This document shows, piece after piece, positions 32,893-45,853 of a stretch of 64,000 nucleotides of DNA. The notes below the pieces were generated by a model, which worked only from the letters and a program-made list of their open reading frames with translations, was not told the origin of the DNA and did not search any database. Where the stretch lies: the NCBI RefSeq assembly GCF_001661075.1, contig NZ_CP014870.1, positions 6,167,501-6,231,500 of the forward strand. Direction: 5' to 3'. Each line of letters begins with the position of its first letter. Positions within the stretch are counted from its first letter, which is position 1. The translations under genes and the position numbers were made by a program. This DNA is from Pseudomonas silesiensis. Its GTDB lineage: Bacteria > Pseudomonadota > Gammaproteobacteria > Pseudomonadales > Pseudomonadaceae.

Positions 32893-35691
32893 ATGGCATT
32901 GAAATCCCCCGCGTTTCGTAAAAAATTTCCGTTGTTGGTGACCGGCAGTCTGCTGGCCCTGCAACCATTCGCCACTTCGTTCGTGGTTGCCGCGGAACAG
33001 TATGACTGCTCAGTCTCTGCTTCGGGGGCCTGGAACTGTGCGCCTAAATCTCAAGCAGCTGCCTTGCCACCGCGCCCCGTCCATGAGGGCAGCTCTGTCA
33101 GCGCGGGCGGTGAGACGCCGGCTGACGATAGTGTCAGTCAAGACACCGGTGCCAAGCCAGTACTCGTGACCGAAGCCAAGGGCCGCGGCCTGAAGTCCCG
33201 TAGCGAAGACTACAGCCACCTCGACTGGGTTCCGCGCGAGAAACTCACGGCGGCGCAATTGGCTGAAACCGGTCCTTACTGCGCCGGTGCCTATGTAGAA
33301 CCGATTCGTCCTGGCATGACTGACAAGACGGATAAAAGCGACGCTCCAACCTTCCTCGGCGCCAAAGCCTCTCGCTATAAGCAGGAGGAGCAAGTCGCTA
33401 CCCTGGCCGGCGACGTGGTCATGCGACAGGGCAGCATGCAGGTCGAAGCCGACGAAGCGAATCTCTACCAGGCCGAGAGCCGTGGCGAACTGAGCGGCAA
33501 CGTGCGCGTTCGCGACAACGGCGCACTGATCGTCGGCGACCACGCCGATGTACAGCTCGATACCGGTGAAGCCAAGGTCGACAATGCCGAATACGTGATG
33601 CACAAATCCCGCATTCGCGGCAGCGCGCTGTACGCCAGGCGCGCCGAGAACGCGATCATCCGCCTCAAGGATGGTACGTACACCACCTGCGAACCGGACA
33701 GCAACGCCTGGCAGCTCAAGGGCAACAACATCACCCTGAACCCGGCCACCGGCTTCGGCACCGCGACCAACGTGACACTGCGGGTCAAGGACATTCCGGT
33801 CCTGTACACGCCGTACATCTATTTCCCCATCGATGACCGTCGCCAGTCGGGCTTCCTGCCGCCGACCATCGGTACCGGCACCGATACCGGCTTCTTGCTG
33901 GTCACCCCGTATTACTTCAACCTGGCACCGAATTACGATGCCACGTTGTACCCGCGCTACATGAGCGAGCGCGGCTTGTTGATGGAAGGTGAGTTCCGTT
34001 ACCTGACCAAGTCCAGCGAAGGTCAGTTCGGCGCCGCGTACCTCAACGACGAGAACGATGATCGCAAGCTGCAGACCGACTACGAAGAAACCCGCTACAT
34101 GTACAACTGGCAACACAAGGGCGGTCTCGACTCGCGCGTCTTCTCCCAGGTCGACTACACCAAGATCAGCGATCCGTATTACTTCCAGGATCTGCAGACT
34201 GACCAGATCGGCGTGAAAAGCTCTGATTACGTGAACCAACAAGGTTCCGTCAGCTATCGCGGCGACAGTTACACCGCGCGCGTCAACGCCCAGGCTTATC
34301 AGCTGGCGACCGTATCGAACATCACGCCGTATGATCGCTTACCGCAGATCACCTTTGATGGGGCACTGCCCTACCATCCGGGTGGTCTGGATTTCTCGTA
34401 TAACACCGAGCTCGTCAGATTTGACCGGGATCTGAAAACCGGCAGCTTCTCGGACGAAAACGGCAATTTAAGCCCGCGCCTGGACACTAACGTCCAAGGC
34501 CTGGCACGCGCCACCGGCGACCGCCTCAACCTGGCGCCAGCCGTGAGCCTGCCGCTGGACTGGACTTACGGTTTCGTGAAACCAACGCTCAAGTACCAGT
34601 ACACGCAATACCAGCTGGACCTGGACGGTACGGGTAAATCCCAGATTGCCGCCCAGACCGCGGAACAGAACAGACTCAACGGTACGTTCGACAGCAATCA
34701 GAACCGTGGCGTGCCAATCGCCAGCATCGACAGCGGCCTGTACTTCGACCGCAACACCCAATGGTTCGGCAAAAACTACCGCCAGACCCTTGAGCCGCGC
34801 CTGTTTTACCTCTACGTTCCGGAAACGGATCAGGAAGACATTCCAGTCTTCGACACCAGCGAGTACACCTTCAACTACGCGTCGCTGTTCCGCGACAACC
34901 GCTTCTCCGGCACCGACCGCGTCGGCGACGAGAACAAACTGTCGCTGGGCATCACTAACCGCTGGATCGAAGAAAACGGCTTCGAGCGTCAACGCATCAG
35001 CGTCGGCCAGGCCGTCTACTTCCAGGATCGCAAGGTTCAGTTGCCAGGCATCGATGCCAGGACCCGCAAGGATTCACAGTCGGACGTTTCGCCGTACGCG
35101 CTGGAATACGAATACCGTTGGAACCGTGATTGGCGGACCACTGCCGATTACAACTGGGACCCGGACAGCCGCAGCCCTCGCTCGGGCAGCGCAATGTTCC
35201 ACTACCAGCCAGAAGACAACCCGAACAAGATCATCAACGCCGGCTATCGCTATCGCAATGACCAGGTCCGCTACGACCAGAACACCGGTCAATGGTCGGT
35301 GGGCGGTGGTGACTACGGCACGCCGGGTCAACCTGGCTACGTGAAGGACTACTACAAGATCCAGCAACACGACTTCTCGGTCATGTGGCCGATCGTGCCG
35401 CAATGGAACCTGATCAGCCGCTGGCAGTATGACTACAACCAAAACCGTACCCTGGAAGCCTTTGGTGGCTTCGAGTATGACAACTGCTGCTGGAAACTGC
35501 GCCTGATCAACCGTTACTGGGTCGACTATGACGAAACCAGTCAAGACGCGCCGGAAAACGAAAAAGGCGACCATGGCGTCTTCCTCCAAATCGTTCTGAA
35601 AGGTCTCGGCGGCCTCACCGGCTCCAAAGTAGAGAGCTTCCTCGACAAAGGCATCCAAGGTTATCGTGAACGTGAAGACCAAGCTTTCTGA
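32893..35691 (+). CDS. lptD: LPS-assembly outer-membrane protein LptD
   Basis: Inserts lipopolysaccharide into the outer leaflet with LptE. 932 residues: a signal peptide (about 1-33), a pseudomonad-specific N-terminal extension of about 100 residues, an OstA/LptA-like jellyroll (about 160-290, from [20 protein letters not shown]) and a large C-terminal barrel. The cysteines needed for the interdomain disulfides are present, including the adjacent NCCWKL pair near the C-terminus. The ATG at 32893 gives a proper signal peptide; the longer frame does not. Confidence 0.96.
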   Translation: MALKSPAFRKKFPLLVTGSLLALQPFATSFVVAAEQYDCSVSASGAWNCAPKSQAAALPPRPVHEGSSVSAGGETPADDSVSQDTGAKPVLVTEAKGRGLKSRSEDYSHLDWVPREKLTAAQLAETGPYCAGAYVEPIRPGMTDKTDKSDAPTFLGAKASRYKQEEQVATLAGDVVMRQGSMQVEADEANLYQAESRGELSGNVRVRDNGALIVGDHADVQLDTGEAKVDNAEYVMHKSRIRGSALYARRAENAIIRLKDGTYTTCEPDSNAWQLKGNNITLNPATGFGTATNVTLRVKDIPVLYTPYIYFPIDDRRQSGFLPPTIGTGTDTGFLLVTPYYFNLAPNYDATLYPRYMSERGLLMEGEFRYLTKSSEGQFGAAYLNDENDDRKLQTDYEETRYMYNWQHKGGLDSRVFSQVDYTKISDPYYFQDLQTDQIGVKSSDYVNQQGSVSYRGDSYTARVNAQAYQLATVSNITPYDRLPQITFDGALPYHPGGLDFSYNTELVRFDRDLKTGSFSDENGNLSPRLDTNVQGLARATGDRLNLAPAVSLPLDWTYGFVKPTLKYQYTQYQLDLDGTGKSQIAAQTAEQNRLNGTFDSNQNRGVPIASIDSGLYFDRNTQWFGKNYRQTLEPRLFYLYVPETDQEDIPVFDTSEYTFNYASLFRDNRFSGTDRVGDENKLSLGITNRWIEENGFERQRISVGQAVYFQDRKVQLPGIDARTRKDSQSDVSPYALEYEYRWNRDWRTTADYNWDPDSRSPRSGSAMFHYQPEDNPNKIINAGYRYRNDQVRYDQNTGQWSVGGGDYGTPGQPGYVKDYYKIQQHDFSVMWPIVPQWNLISRWQYDYNQNRTLEAFGGFEYDNCCWKLRLINRYWVDYDETSQDAPENEKGDHGVFLQIVLKGLGGLTGSKVESFLDKGIQGYREREDQAF

Positions 35692-36988
35692 TTGTCTGCG
35701 CCCGCTAATGCTGGGCGCGTTGTTCCTGGGTACTGCGGCCAACGCCTCGGTACAGTCCATCGATAAAGTGGTGGCCATCGTCGACAACGACGTGGTCATG
35801 CAGAGCCAGCTGGACCAACGGGTCCATGAAGTTCAGCAAACCATAGCCAAACGCGGTGCCGCGGTACCGCCGGCCAACGTGCTGGATCAGCAGGTACTCG
35901 AGCGCCTGATCGTCGAGAACCTGCAACTGCAGATCGGCGAACGTTCCGGCATCCGTATTACCGATGAAGAACTGAACCAGGCTGTGGGCACCATTGCCCA
36001 GCGCAATAACATGTCTGTGGATCAGTTCCGTGCCGCCCTGACACGCGACGGCCTGTCCTACGACGAAGCCCGTGACCAGATCCGCCGCGAAATGATCATC
36101 AGCCGTGTGCGTCAGCGTCGTGTGGCGGAACGCATCCAGGTGTCCGAACAGGAGGTGAAGAACTTCCTCGCTTCCGATCTCGGCAAGATGCAGTTGTCCG
36201 AAGAGTTCCGCTTGGCCAACATCCTGATTCCAACGCCGGAAAGCGCCAACTCCGACGCGATTCAGAATGCCGCCAAACAGGCCGATGCGGTCTACCAGCA
36301 GCTCAAGCAAGGCGCTGACTTCGGTCAACTGGCAATCGCCAAATCCGCCAGCGAAACCGCACTCGAAGGCGGGGACATGGGCTGGCGCAAAGCCGCTCAA
36401 CTGCCGCCTCCGTTCGATCGCCTGCTCGGCACCATGGCGGTCGGGGACATTACTCAACCGATGCGTACGCCGGGCGGCTTCATCATCCTGAAGATCCTCG
36501 ACAAGCGTGGCGGCGAGACCCAGGTGCGTGACGAAGTGCATGTGCGTCATATCCTGGTCAAACCTAGCCCGATCCGCGACGAAGAAAAAACCAGGGCCCT
36601 GGCTCAGTCGCTCTACACCCGGATCGAAGCGGGCGAAGATTTCGGCGAACTGGCGAAAAACTTCTCGGAAGACCCGGGTTCCGCCCTCAACGGCGGCGAC
36701 CTGAACTGGATCGACCCGAACGCACTGGTTCCCGAGTTCCGCGAAGTGATGGCCAGGACCCCGCAAGGTCAGCTGTCCAAGCCGTTCCAGACCCAGTATG
36801 GCTGGCACGTCCTGGAAGTCCTTGGCCGCCGCGCCACCGACAGCACCAATCAGGCCCGCGAACAGCAAGCGATGAGCGTATTGCGTAACCGCAAATATGA
36901 CGAAGAGCTGCAAACCTGGCTGCGTCAGATCCGTGACGAAGCGTACGTAGAGATCAAGCTCCCTGGTGCAGACCAGGCAACACAGTGA
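35666..36988 (+). CDS. surA: Periplasmic chaperone/peptidyl-prolyl isomerase SurA
   Basis: Escorts outer-membrane proteins such as LptD across the periplasm. 440 residues: signal peptide (about 1-27), SurA N-terminal chaperone region and two parvulin domains (about 175-275 with [13 protein letters not shown], and 285-385 with [13 protein letters not shown]). It starts with GTG and overlaps the lptD end by 26 bases. A second GTG two codons later (MKTKLSD) is an equally possible start. Spacing from AAGG favours the first. Confidence 0.95.
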   Translation: MNVKTKLSDCLRPLMLGALFLGTAANASVQSIDKVVAIVDNDVVMQSQLDQRVHEVQQTIAKRGAAVPPANVLDQQVLERLIVENLQLQIGERSGIRITDEELNQAVGTIAQRNNMSVDQFRAALTRDGLSYDEARDQIRREMIISRVRQRRVAERIQVSEQEVKNFLASDLGKMQLSEEFRLANILIPTPESANSDAIQNAAKQADAVYQQLKQGADFGQLAIAKSASETALEGGDMGWRKAAQLPPPFDRLLGTMAVGDITQPMRTPGGFIILKILDKRGGETQVRDEVHVRHILVKPSPIRDEEKTRALAQSLYTRIEAGEDFGELAKNFSEDPGSALNGGDLNWIDPNALVPEFREVMARTPQGQLSKPFQTQYGWHVLEVLGRRATDSTNQAREQQAMSVLRNRKYDEELQTWLRQIRDEAYVEIKLPGADQATQ

Positions 36989-37974
36989 AACCCAAACGTT
37001 TCGCGCTGACACCCGGCGAACCAGCCGGCATAGGCCCTGACCTGTGCCTGCTGCTCGCGGCGCACGCCCAGCCTCACCCCCTGATTGCCATTACCAGCCG
37101 CGACCTGCTCCTTGAGCGGGCTGCGCAACTGGGCGTGGTGGTCGACCTGCTGCCGGTTGCACCGGACAGTTGGCCGGATGTGCCTGCTCCCGCCAATAGC
37201 CTGTACGTCTGGGATACTCCGCTCAACGCCAGGGTCACTGCCGGGCAACTGGACAAGGCCAATGCGGCGTTTGTCCTGGAGACCCTCACCCGCGCTGGCC
37301 AAGGCTGCCTGGACGGGCATTTTGCCGGCATGATCACCGCCCCGGTACACAAGGGCGTGATCAACGAATCCGGCATCGCTTTTTCCGGGCACACGGAGTT
37401 TCTCGCTGACCTGACCCATACCGCGCAAGTGGTGATGATGCTCGCTACTCGCGGATTGCGGGTAGCGCTGGTCACCACCCACCTGCCGCTTCGCGAGATT
37501 GCCGACGCAATCACGCCGGAGCGCCTGGAACGGGTCACGCGAATCCTGCATGCCGATCTGCAAGAAAAATTCGGCATCGCCCGACCACGCATCCTGGTCT
37601 GCGGGCTCAACCCCCATGCCGGTGAAGGCGGACACCTGGGCCATGAAGAAATCGACATCATCGAACCCACCTTGGAGCGCCTGCGCGGCGAGGGCATGGA
37701 CCTTCGCGGTCCCCTGCCCGCCGACACTCTGTTTACCCCCAAATATCTGGAGCACTGCGATGCGGTGCTGGCGATGTACCACGACCAGGGCCTGCCCGTG
37801 CTGAAATACAAAGGTTTCGGCGCAGCAGTCAACGTGACCCTCGGCTTGCCGATCATCCGCACCTCGGTCGACCACGGCACTGCCCTGGATCTGGCCGGCA
37901 GCGGCAAGATCGACACCGGCAGCCTGCAAGTCGCCCTGGAAACCGCCTACCAGATGGCCGAGACCCGTTTATGA
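36985..37974 (+). CDS. pdxA: 4-hydroxythreonine-4-phosphate dehydrogenase
   Basis: Pyridoxal phosphate synthesis. The 329-residue metal-dependent dehydrogenase has [12 protein letters not shown] at the N-terminus, [24 protein letters not shown] and [11 protein letters not shown] with metal-binding histidines. It overlaps surA by 4 bases and rsmA by 4 bases. Confidence 0.96.
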   Translation: MKPKRFALTPGEPAGIGPDLCLLLAAHAQPHPLIAITSRDLLLERAAQLGVVVDLLPVAPDSWPDVPAPANSLYVWDTPLNARVTAGQLDKANAAFVLETLTRAGQGCLDGHFAGMITAPVHKGVINESGIAFSGHTEFLADLTHTAQVVMMLATRGLRVALVTTHLPLREIADAITPERLERVTRILHADLQEKFGIARPRILVCGLNPHAGEGGHLGHEEIDIIEPTLERLRGEGMDLRGPLPADTLFTPKYLEHCDAVLAMYHDQGLPVLKYKGFGAAVNVTLGLPIIRTSVDHGTALDLAGSGKIDTGSLQVALETAYQMAETRL

Positions 37975-38789
37975 CCGAGCATTACCAACACCGGGCGCGC
38001 AAGCGTTTCGGCCAGAACTTCCTGCACGATGCTGGCGTTATCGACCGCATCCTGCGCTCCATCCACGCCAAACCCGAAGACCGCCTGCTGGAAATCGGTC
38101 CGGGCCAGGGGGCGCTGACTCAAGGCCTGCTCGGTAGCGGTGCCCAGCTCGACGTGGTGGAACTGGACAAGGATCTGATCCCGATCCTCAACCAGCAATT
38201 TGCCGGCAAGAGCAACTTCAACCTGCACCAGGGTGATGCGCTGAAGTTCGACTTCAACAGCCTTGGTGCTGCGCCGAACAGCCTGCGAGTCGTCGGCAAC
38301 CTGCCGTATAACATCTCTACGCCGCTGATTTTTCACCTGCTGCATAACGCCAGCCTGATCCGCGACATGCACTTCATGCTGCAAAAGGAAGTGGTCGAGC
38401 GTATGGCCGCAGGTCCTGGTGGCGGTGATTGGGGTCGGCTGTCGATCATGGTTCAGTACCACTGTCGGGTCGAGCATCTGTTCAACGTGGGCCCGGGGGC
38501 GTTCAATCCGCCACCAAAAGTCGACTCGGCCATCGTGCGCCTGGTCCCTCACGCAGTGCTGCCGCACCCGGCCAAGGATCACAAGTTGCTGGAACGCGTC
38601 GTGCGCGAAGCCTTCAACCAACGGCGCAAGACCCTGCGCAATACACTCAAGCTGCTGCTGAGCAATGCCGAGATCGAGGCCGCTGGTGTCGATGGCAGCC
38701 TGCGCCCCGAGCAGCTCGACCTGGCCGCCTTCGTGCGCCTGGCCGACAAGCTGAGCGAACAAGTCCTACCCACTCCCAGCGCCGACTGA
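37971..38789 (+). CDS. rsmA: 16S rRNA (adenine1518-N6/adenine1519-N6) dimethyltransferase
   Basis: Dimethylates two adjacent adenosines in helix 45 of 16S rRNA. The 272-residue SAM enzyme has [11 protein letters not shown], the SAM loop [11 protein letters not shown] and the catalytic NLPYNIST. Overlaps the pdxA stop as ATGA. Confidence 0.96.
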   Translation: MTEHYQHRARKRFGQNFLHDAGVIDRILRSIHAKPEDRLLEIGPGQGALTQGLLGSGAQLDVVELDKDLIPILNQQFAGKSNFNLHQGDALKFDFNSLGAAPNSLRVVGNLPYNISTPLIFHLLHNASLIRDMHFMLQKEVVERMAAGPGGGDWGRLSIMVQYHCRVEHLFNVGPGAFNPPPKVDSAIVRLVPHAVLPHPAKDHKLLERVVREAFNQRRKTLRNTLKLLLSNAEIEAAGVDGSLRPEQLDLAAFVRLADKLSEQVLPTPSAD

Positions 38790-38912
38790 CAGGCGATAAG
38801 CGTTATCGGGTAGGACACCAGCCCTCATGTCTGGTTTACTATCCGATACTTGGCCTAGACTGAGTTCCATCAGCTACGCCCCGCGCCCCGCTTCGTTTTT
38901 AAGGCCTCTTGC

Positions 38913-39293
38913 ATGTCCGATCCTCGTTATCAGGTCGACGTCAGCGTCGTCACTCGCTATCTGGCAGAACAATCGCAACCCGAGCAAAACCGTTTTGCCT
39001 TCGCCTACACCATTACCGTGCACAACAATGGCGTACTACCGGCCAAGCTGCTGTCGCGGCACTGGGTGATCACCGATGGCGACGGGCATGTCGAAGAGGT
39101 TCGCGGAGCAGGCGTGGTTGGCCAGCAGCCGTTGATCGACGCGGGCAAAAGCCATACCTACAGTAGCGGCACCGTCATGACCTCCAAGGTCGGTACGATG
39201 CAAGGCACTTATGAGATGGTAGCCACAGACGGCAAACACTTCGACGCCATCATCGCGCCATTCCGCCTGGCGGTGCCCGGAGCCCTGCACTGA
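38913..39293 (+). CDS. apaG: ApaG family protein
   Basis: 126-residue beta-sandwich protein (DUF525) of uncertain function, classically cotranscribed with apaH. It has [20 protein letters not shown] and [14 protein letters not shown]. The stop TGA shares its A with the apaH start ATG. The 123-base gap after rsmA may contain a promoter. Confidence 0.95.
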   Translation: MSDPRYQVDVSVVTRYLAEQSQPEQNRFAFAYTITVHNNGVLPAKLLSRHWVITDGDGHVEEVRGAGVVGQQPLIDAGKSHTYSSGTVMTSKVGTMQGTYEMVATDGKHFDAIIAPFRLAVPGALH

Positions 39294-40177
39294 TGGCGAC
39301 GTATGCCGTCGGCGATTTGCAAGGCTGCCTTGCAGCCTTGCAATGCCTGCTCAAGCGGGTTGCCTTCGACCCAACGCAGGATCGACTGTGGCTGGTGGGC
39401 GATCTGGTCAACCGCGGCCCGCAATCTCTGGATACCCTGCGCTTCCTCTACAGCATCCGTGAATCGCTGGTGTGCGTACTCGGCAACCACGACCTGCACT
39501 TGCTGGCCGCCGGGCAGAACATCGAGCGCCTGAAGAAAGCCGACACCCTGCGCGAAATCATCGAAGCACCGGATTGCGCCGAACTGCTGGACTGGCTGCG
39601 CCAGCAAAAACTCATGCACTACGACGAACAACGAAACGTTGCGCTGGTGCATGCCGGCATTCCGCCGCAATGGTCACTGCGCAAAGCCCTGAAGTGCGCT
39701 GCCGAGGTCGAGACCGCCCTGCGCGACGACAACCTGTTTCCAGCCTACCTCGATGGCATGTACGGCAACGATCCGGCGAAATGGGACAACGACCTCAAGG
39801 GCATCGCGCGCCTGCGAGTGATCACCAACTATTTCACCCGGATGCGTTTCTGCACCGCCGAGGGCAAGCTTGACCTCAAGAGCAAGGAAGGTCTCGACAC
39901 TGCGCCGGCAGGGTACAAACCCTGGTTCCAGCACAAGGAACGCAAGACCAAGGGCCTGAAGATCATCTTCGGCCATTGGGCTGCACTCGAAGGCAAATGC
40001 AACGAGCCGGGGATCTCGGCCCTCGACACCGGCTGTGTCTGGGGCGGGGCCTTGACGCTCATGAATGTCGACAGCGGCGAACGCCTGTCTTGTAAATGCG
40101 ACGCGCAGGGTCATGCCGCCGTGCCGCCAGTCGCCCCACGAATGACCGAACCCTCGCCAGCCAGCGCACCGCGCTAG
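39293..40177 (+). CDS. apaH: Symmetrical bis(5'-nucleosyl)-tetraphosphatase
   Basis: Hydrolyses Ap4A to two ADP, and decaps Np4-capped RNA. The 294-residue metallophosphatase has [24 protein letters not shown] and FGHWAALEG. Overlaps apaG by one base. Confidence 0.96.
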   Translation: MATYAVGDLQGCLAALQCLLKRVAFDPTQDRLWLVGDLVNRGPQSLDTLRFLYSIRESLVCVLGNHDLHLLAAGQNIERLKKADTLREIIEAPDCAELLDWLRQQKLMHYDEQRNVALVHAGIPPQWSLRKALKCAAEVETALRDDNLFPAYLDGMYGNDPAKWDNDLKGIARLRVITNYFTRMRFCTAEGKLDLKSKEGLDTAPAGYKPWFQHKERKTKGLKIIFGHWAALEGKCNEPGISALDTGCVWGGALTLMNVDSGERLSCKCDAQGHAAVPPVAPRMTEPSPASAPR

Positions 40178-40210
40178 ACTGCGCTTTCAGCCGAGCCACA
40201 GGAGCCCGCC

Positions 40211-40540
40211 ATGAGCGAATTCAAACGTATCCCCCCGGAACAGGCCCAGGCCCTGCGCGAACAAGGCGCAGTCGTGGTCGACGTTCGCGACCCAGCGACC
40301 TTTGCCGCCCTGCACATCAGCGGCTCGAAGCATCTGGACAACCATTCGCTGCATGCCTTCATTCAGGGCGCCGATCTGGACGCACCGACCGTAGTCGTCT
40401 GCTATCACGGTAATTCCAGCCAGGGTGCCGCCGCCTACCTGATCAGCCAGGGTTTTTCCGACGTCTACAGCATGGATGGCGGGTTCGAACTCTGGCGCAC
40501 GACTTATCCTTCGGAAACAGCGCAAGGCACTTGCGAATAA
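40211..40540 (+). CDS. glpE: Thiosulfate sulfurtransferase GlpE
   Basis: 109-residue single-domain rhodanese. The active-site loop [11 protein letters not shown] carries the cysteine that forms the persulfide. Start follows CAGGAGC. A terminator hairpin overlaps its stop codon. Confidence 0.93.
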   Translation: MSEFKRIPPEQAQALREQGAVVVDVRDPATFAALHISGSKHLDNHSLHAFIQGADLDAPTVVVCYHGNSSQGAAAYLISQGFSDVYSMDGGFELWRTTYPSETAQGTCE

Positions 40541-40547
40541 TTTTTTT
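40521..40547 (+). terminator. Terminator overlapping the glpE stop
   Basis: CGCAAG-gca-CTTGCG is followed by AATAATTTTTTT. The stem lies within the last glpE codons. The T7 run starts five bases after the stem. Confidence 0.55.
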
Positions 40548-40836
40548 GTAATGCGCAAGCCCCGGCCCCCGTGGGTTAGCGAGGTGGCAGACGAACGGTC
40601 TGCCACAACTAATTACGTATCTCGCCTTTACCTCCCAAATAAGCAACTATCCTTAAGCGCAGGCCATCCAAAACAGGGGAGAGCCGGTACACCGGCGCGC
40701 GGATCATCGGGAGTAGCTTTCGGGGCGCTAAGCCTTGAAAGGGTTCTGGGGGGTAAACAGCAACTGCATATCCGGTTGCTGCCAGCATCGACTGAGTGAT
40801 CCGGCGTCGGCTCCACGTATCGAGCGAGGTGACGTC

Positions 40837-42759
40837 ATGAGTATCTTTAGCCACTTCCAACAACGCTTCGAGTCCACACGCCAGGAAGAACTCTCGCTGC
40901 AAGAGTATCTTGAACTGTGCAAACAGGACCGCAGCGCCTACGTTTCCGCAGCCGAGCGTCTGTTGCTGGCCATCGGTGAACCGGAGCTGCTCGACACCTC
41001 GACCAACTCGAGACTGTCGCGAATCTTTTCCAACAAGGTGATCCGCCGCTATCCGGCCTTTGAAGACTTCCACGGGATGGAAGAATGCATCGACCAGATC
41101 GTGTCGTATTTCCGCCATGCCGCTCAGGGCCTGGAAGAAAAGAAACAGATCCTCTACCTGCTCGGCCCCGTCGGCGGTGGTAAATCGTCCCTGGCCGAGA
41201 AGCTCAAACAACTGATCGAGAAAGTGCCTTTCTACGCGATCAAGGGCTCGCCGGTATTCGAATCGCCTCTGGGTCTGTTCAACGCCACTGAAGATGGCGC
41301 GATCCTCGAGGAAGACTTCGGCATTCCGCGGCGCTACCTCAACACCATCATGTCGCCATGGGCCACCAAGCGCCTGGCCGAGTTCGGTGGCGACATCAGC
41401 CAGTTCCGCGTGGTGAAACTCTATCCGTCGATCCTTAACCAGATCGCCGTGGCCAAAACCGAGCCGGGAGATGAAAACAACCAGGACATCTCGGCACTGG
41501 TGGGCAAGGTCGATATCCGCAAACTGGAAGAATTCCCGCAAAACGACGCCGACGCCTACAGCTACTCGGGCGCACTGTGCCGGGCCAACCAGGGCCTGAT
41601 GGAATTCGTCGAAATGTTCAAGGCGCCGATCAAGGTGCTGCACCCATTGCTGACCGCCACCCAGGAAGGCAACTACAACAGTACCGAAGGTCTCGGCGCG
41701 ATTCCGTTCACCGGGATCCTGCTGGCCCACTCCAACGAATCGGAATGGCACACCTTCCGTAACAACAAGAACAACGAAGCCTTCATCGACCGGATCTACA
41801 TCGTCAAAGTGCCGTACTGCCTGCGTGTCAGCGACGAAGTGAAGATCTACGACAAGCTGCTCTTCAACAGTTCGCTGGCCAAGGCTCACTGCGCGCCTGA
41901 CACCCTGAAGATGCTCGCCCAGTTCACCGTGCTCTCGCGCCTCAAGGAGCCGGAAAACTCCAACATCTACTCCAAGATGCGGGTGTATGACGGCGAGAAC
42001 CTCAAGGACACCGATCCAAAGGCCAAGTCGATTCAGGAATACCGCGACAACGCCGGCGTCGACGAAGGCATGAACGGCCTGTCGACCCGCTTCGCCTTCA
42101 AGATCCTGTCGAAGGTGTTCAACTTCGATCCGCACGAAATTGCCGCCAACCCGGTTCATCTGCTCTATGTGCTGGAACAACAGATCGAACAGGAACAGTT
42201 CCAGGCCGAAACCCGTGAACGCTACCTGCGTTTCCTGAAGGAGTACCTGGCACCGCGGTATATCGAATTCATCGGCAAGGAAATCCAGACGGCTTACCTC
42301 GAGTCTTACAGCGAGTACGGCCAGAACATCTTCGATCGTTATGTGCTGTATGCCGATTTCTGGATCCAGGACCAGGAATACCGCGACCCGGAAACCGGCG
42401 AAATCCTCAACCGCGTTGCGCTGAACGAAGAACTGGAGAAAATCGAAAAACCGGCCGGCATCAGCAATCCGAAGGATTTCCGCAACGAAATCGTCAACTT
42501 CGTGCTGCGCGCCCGGGCCAACAACAATGGCAAGAACCCGACCTGGCTCAGCTACGAAAAACTGCGGGTGGTCATCGAGAAGAAAATGTTCTCCAATACC
42601 GAGGACCTTCTGCCAGTCATCAGCTTCAATGCCAAGGCCAGTAAAGAGGATCAGCAGAAGCACAACGACTTCGTCACACGGATGGTCGAGCGGGGCTACA
42701 CCGACAAACAGGTACGACTGCTGTCCGAGTGGTATCTGCGGGTCAGAAAATCACAATAA
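40837..42759 (+). CDS. PrkA/YeaG family serine protein kinase
   Basis: 640-residue cytoplasmic AAA+-type kinase of the PrkA family, tied to stationary-phase and nitrogen stress in E. coli (yeaG). Walker A is GPVGGGKSS (residues 110-118); the C-terminal PrkA kinase domain starts near residue 390. The ATG at 40837 (MSIFSHFQQRFEST) has GAGGTG upstream. First gene of the conserved prkA-yeaH-spoVR cluster. The 289-base gap after glpE probably holds the promoter; no operator was recognised. Confidence 0.94.
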   Translation: MSIFSHFQQRFESTRQEELSLQEYLELCKQDRSAYVSAAERLLLAIGEPELLDTSTNSRLSRIFSNKVIRRYPAFEDFHGMEECIDQIVSYFRHAAQGLEEKKQILYLLGPVGGGKSSLAEKLKQLIEKVPFYAIKGSPVFESPLGLFNATEDGAILEEDFGIPRRYLNTIMSPWATKRLAEFGGDISQFRVVKLYPSILNQIAVAKTEPGDENNQDISALVGKVDIRKLEEFPQNDADAYSYSGALCRANQGLMEFVEMFKAPIKVLHPLLTATQEGNYNSTEGLGAIPFTGILLAHSNESEWHTFRNNKNNEAFIDRIYIVKVPYCLRVSDEVKIYDKLLFNSSLAKAHCAPDTLKMLAQFTVLSRLKEPENSNIYSKMRVYDGENLKDTDPKAKSIQEYRDNAGVDEGMNGLSTRFAFKILSKVFNFDPHEIAANPVHLLYVLEQQIEQEQFQAETRERYLRFLKEYLAPRYIEFIGKEIQTAYLESYSEYGQNIFDRYVLYADFWIQDQEYRDPETGEILNRVALNEELEKIEKPAGISNPKDFRNEIVNFVLRARANNNGKNPTWLSYEKLRVVIEKKMFSNTEDLLPVISFNAKASKEDQQKHNDFVTRMVERGYTDKQVRLLSEWYLRVRKSQ

Positions 42760-42959
42760 CCCGCTGCCGGTTAGACCGGTTGTCGTCAGCCAGAGGTCTG
42801 TGTACACGTTTTCTGTTACACAGGCTTCTGGAAGGTGTTCGAAAGACGGTCGCGAGGTTCAGGCAGTATCCAAGCGCTTGGGGGAGCGTGAACATCCCTT
42901 GGCACGGTCGATGCTGCATAACCGCTCGCCCCTTTCAGGACAGCTTCTAAGGAGCAGTC

Positions 42960-44231
42960 ATGAGCTATGTGATCGACCGACGTCTCAATGGCAAGAACAA
43001 GAGCACGGTGAACCGCCAGCGGTTTCTGCGGCGTTACCGTGATCACATCAAAAAGGCTGTCGAAGAGGCGGTCAGCCGGCGCTCCATTACCGATATGGAA
43101 CACGGCGAGCAAATCAGCATCCCCGGCCGCGATATCGACGAGCCGGTGCTCCACCATGGGCGCGGCGGCAAGCAGACTGTCGTGCATCCGGGCAACAAGG
43201 AATTCACCAGCGGCGAGCATATTGCCCGCCCGCCGGGAGGTGGCGGCGGAAGAGGCCCCGGCAAGGCCGGTAACTCGGGTGAAGGGATGGACGAGTTCGT
43301 CTTCCAGATCACCCAGGAGGAATTCCTCGAATTCATGTTCGAGGACCTCGAGCTGCCAAACCTGGTCAAACGCAACCTGACCGGCACCGATACCTTCAAG
43401 ACCGTGCGCGCAGGGATCAGCAACGAGGGCAACCCGTCGCGGATCAACATCATCCGCACCCTGCGTTCCGCCCACGCCCGGCGAATCGCCCTGTCCGGCA
43501 GCAGCCGGGCAAAACTGCGTGAAGCCAAGGAAGAACTTCTGCGACTCAAGCAGGAAGAACCGGACAATTTCGGCGATATCCAGGAAATCGAAGCAGAAAT
43601 CGAAAAACTCAGCGCACGTATTCACCGCATACCGTTTCTCGACACGTTCGACCTCAAGTACAACCTGCTTATCAAGCAACCCAACCCCAGCTCCAAGGCC
43701 GTGATGTTCTGCCTGATGGACGTGTCCGGCTCGATGACCCAGGCGACCAAGGACATCGCCAAACGCTTCTTCATCCTGCTGTACCTGTTTCTCAAGCGCA
43801 ACTACGACAAGATCGACGTCGTGTTCATCCGCCACCACACCAGCGCCCGGGAAGTGGATGAGGAGGAGTTTTTCTATTCCCGCGAAACGGGTGGCACCAT
43901 TGTTTCCAGCGCCTTGAAGCTGATGCAGGAAATCATGGCCGAACGCTATCCGAGCAACGAATGGAACATCTACGCTGCCCAGGCTTCCGATGGCGACAAC
44001 TGGAATGACGACTCACCGATCTGCCGCGATATCCTGATCAACCAGATCATGCCGTTCGTGCAGTACTACACTTACGTTGAGATCACCCCACGCGAACACC
44101 AGGCCCTGTGGTTCGAATACGAACGCATCGCTGAAGCCTTCTCTGACACTTTTGCCCAGCAACAACTGGTCTCGGCCGGGGATATCTATCCGGTCTTCCG
44201 TGAACTCTTCCAGCGCAGGTTAGTGACATGA
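42960..44231 (+). CDS. YeaH/YhbH family protein (von Willebrand A-like)
   Basis: 423-residue DUF444 protein: a Gly-rich linker (about 90-105, [10 protein letters not shown]), a coiled coil (about 180-215) and a C-terminal VWA-like fold with the metal-site-like MDVSGSM (about 252). Partner of PrkA in the stress cluster. AAGGAGC precedes the start. The 200-base gap from prkA contains no gene. Confidence 0.93.
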   Translation: MSYVIDRRLNGKNKSTVNRQRFLRRYRDHIKKAVEEAVSRRSITDMEHGEQISIPGRDIDEPVLHHGRGGKQTVVHPGNKEFTSGEHIARPPGGGGGRGPGKAGNSGEGMDEFVFQITQEEFLEFMFEDLELPNLVKRNLTGTDTFKTVRAGISNEGNPSRINIIRTLRSAHARRIALSGSSRAKLREAKEELLRLKQEEPDNFGDIQEIEAEIEKLSARIHRIPFLDTFDLKYNLLIKQPNPSSKAVMFCLMDVSGSMTQATKDIAKRFFILLYLFLKRNYDKIDVVFIRHHTSAREVDEEEFFYSRETGGTIVSSALKLMQEIMAERYPSNEWNIYAAQASDGDNWNDDSPICRDILINQIMPFVQYYTYVEITPREHQALWFEYERIAEAFSDTFAQQQLVSAGDIYPVFRELFQRRLVT

Positions 44232-45790
44232 CCGCCAAAGAGCAGAAGCGCCAACCCATTTCCACCGGATCCGAATGGACGTTCGAGCTGATCCAGGCCT
44301 ACGACAAGGAAATCAGTCGCCTGGCGGCTCGTTATGCCCTGGATACTTACCCCAACCAGATCGAAGTGATCACCGCCGAGCAGATGATGGATGCCTACGC
44401 CTCCGTCGGCATGCCGCTGGGCTATCACCATTGGTCCTACGGCAAACACTTCCTCAGCACCGAGAAATCCTACAGTCGCGGCCAGATGGGGCTGGCCTAC
44501 GAGATCGTGATCAACTCGGACCCGTGCATCGCCTATCTGATGGAAGAAAACACCATCTGCATGCAGGCACTGGTCGTCGCTCATGCCTGCTACGGGCATA
44601 ACAGCTTCTTCAAGGGCAATTACCTGTTCCGCACCTGGACCGATGCCAGTTCGATCATCGATTACCTGGTGTTCGCCAAGCAGTACATCATGCGGTGCGA
44701 AGAGCGCCACGGCATCGACGCGGTAGAAGATTTACTCGACTCCTGCCATGCACTGATGAATTACGGCGTAGACCGCTACAAACGCCCCTATCCGATTTCG
44801 GCCGAGGAAGAACGTCGCCGGCAAAAGGATCGGGAAGAACATCTGCAGAAGCAGATCAATGACCTGTGGCGCACCATCCCTAAAGGCGCGGACAAGTATA
44901 GCGACAGGGACGATGCGCGCTTCCCCGCCGAACCTCAGGAAAATATCCTTTACTTCATCGAAAAGCACGCACCACTGCTCGAGCCATGGCAGCGGGAAAT
45001 CGTGCGGATCGTGCGCAAGATCGCTCAGTATTTCTATCCGCAGCGCCAGACTCAGGTGATGAACGAGGGGTGGGCCACCTTCTGGCACTACACCCTGATG
45101 AACGACCTGTACGACGAAGGCCTGGTGACCGACGGCTTCATGATGGAGTTTTTGACGTCCCACACCAGCGTGGTCTACCAGCCCGGCTTCGACAGCCCCT
45201 ACTACAACGGCATCAACCCCTACACCCTGGGTTTTGCCATGTACCGGGACATCCGGCGCATGTGTGAAAACCCTACTGAAGAGGATTACCGCTGGTTCCC
45301 GGAAATCGCTGGCACCGACTGGTTGTCGAGCATCAAGTTCGCCATGAGCAGCTTCAAGGATGAGAGTTTCATTCTGCAGTACCTGTCACCCAAGGTAATC
45401 CGCGACCTCAAGCTCTTCAGCATTCTTGATGACGACCAGAAAGAAGACTTGCTGGTCCCGGCGATTCACGACGAAGGAGGCTACCGCATCATCCGGGAAA
45501 CCCTGGCGGCGCAGTACAACCTGGGCAATCGCGAACCCAACGTGCAGATCTACAGCATCGACCGGCGAGGCGACCGCTCCCTGACCTTGCGCCACCAGCA
45601 ACACGACCGAAAACCGCTGGGCGAGTCCACAGAGGAAGTACTCAAGCACCTGCATCGCCTCTGGGGCTTCGACATTCACCTGGAGACCCTGCAAGGCGAC
45701 CAAGTGATGAAAACCCATCATGTTCCGCCCAGAGGCGAGCATGGCGATGGCGATTATGGCCGACTGGATCTGGCCGTCATCCATCTGTGA
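44228..45790 (+). CDS. SpoVR family protein (YcgB-like)
   Basis: 520-residue cytoplasmic protein of the SpoVR/YcgB family. It has [20 protein letters not shown] and [10 protein letters not shown], which carry conserved histidines suggesting metal binding. Its exact activity is not established. Start overlaps the yeaH stop (ATGA), so it is translationally coupled as third gene of the cluster. Confidence 0.94.
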   Translation: MTAKEQKRQPISTGSEWTFELIQAYDKEISRLAARYALDTYPNQIEVITAEQMMDAYASVGMPLGYHHWSYGKHFLSTEKSYSRGQMGLAYEIVINSDPCIAYLMEENTICMQALVVAHACYGHNSFFKGNYLFRTWTDASSIIDYLVFAKQYIMRCEERHGIDAVEDLLDSCHALMNYGVDRYKRPYPISAEEERRRQKDREEHLQKQINDLWRTIPKGADKYSDRDDARFPAEPQENILYFIEKHAPLLEPWQREIVRIVRKIAQYFYPQRQTQVMNEGWATFWHYTLMNDLYDEGLVTDGFMMEFLTSHTSVVYQPGFDSPYYNGINPYTLGFAMYRDIRRMCENPTEEDYRWFPEIAGTDWLSSIKFAMSSFKDESFILQYLSPKVIRDLKLFSILDDDQKEDLLVPAIHDEGGYRIIRETLAAQYNLGNREPNVQIYSIDRRGDRSLTLRHQQHDRKPLGESTEEVLKHLHRLWGFDIHLETLQGDQVMKTHHVPPRGEHGDGDYGRLDLAVIHL

Positions 45791-45853
45791 TCCTGTTTCT
45801 GCCTCCGAAAGCTCGACGCAAAGGTTATCCTGTCGAGCTAACGGAGGTTTTTT

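Noticed and set aside
40609..42663. 684-codon minus-strand open frame across prkA
   Set aside because: Antisense to a clear PrkA gene, with no ribosome site and no family resemblance.
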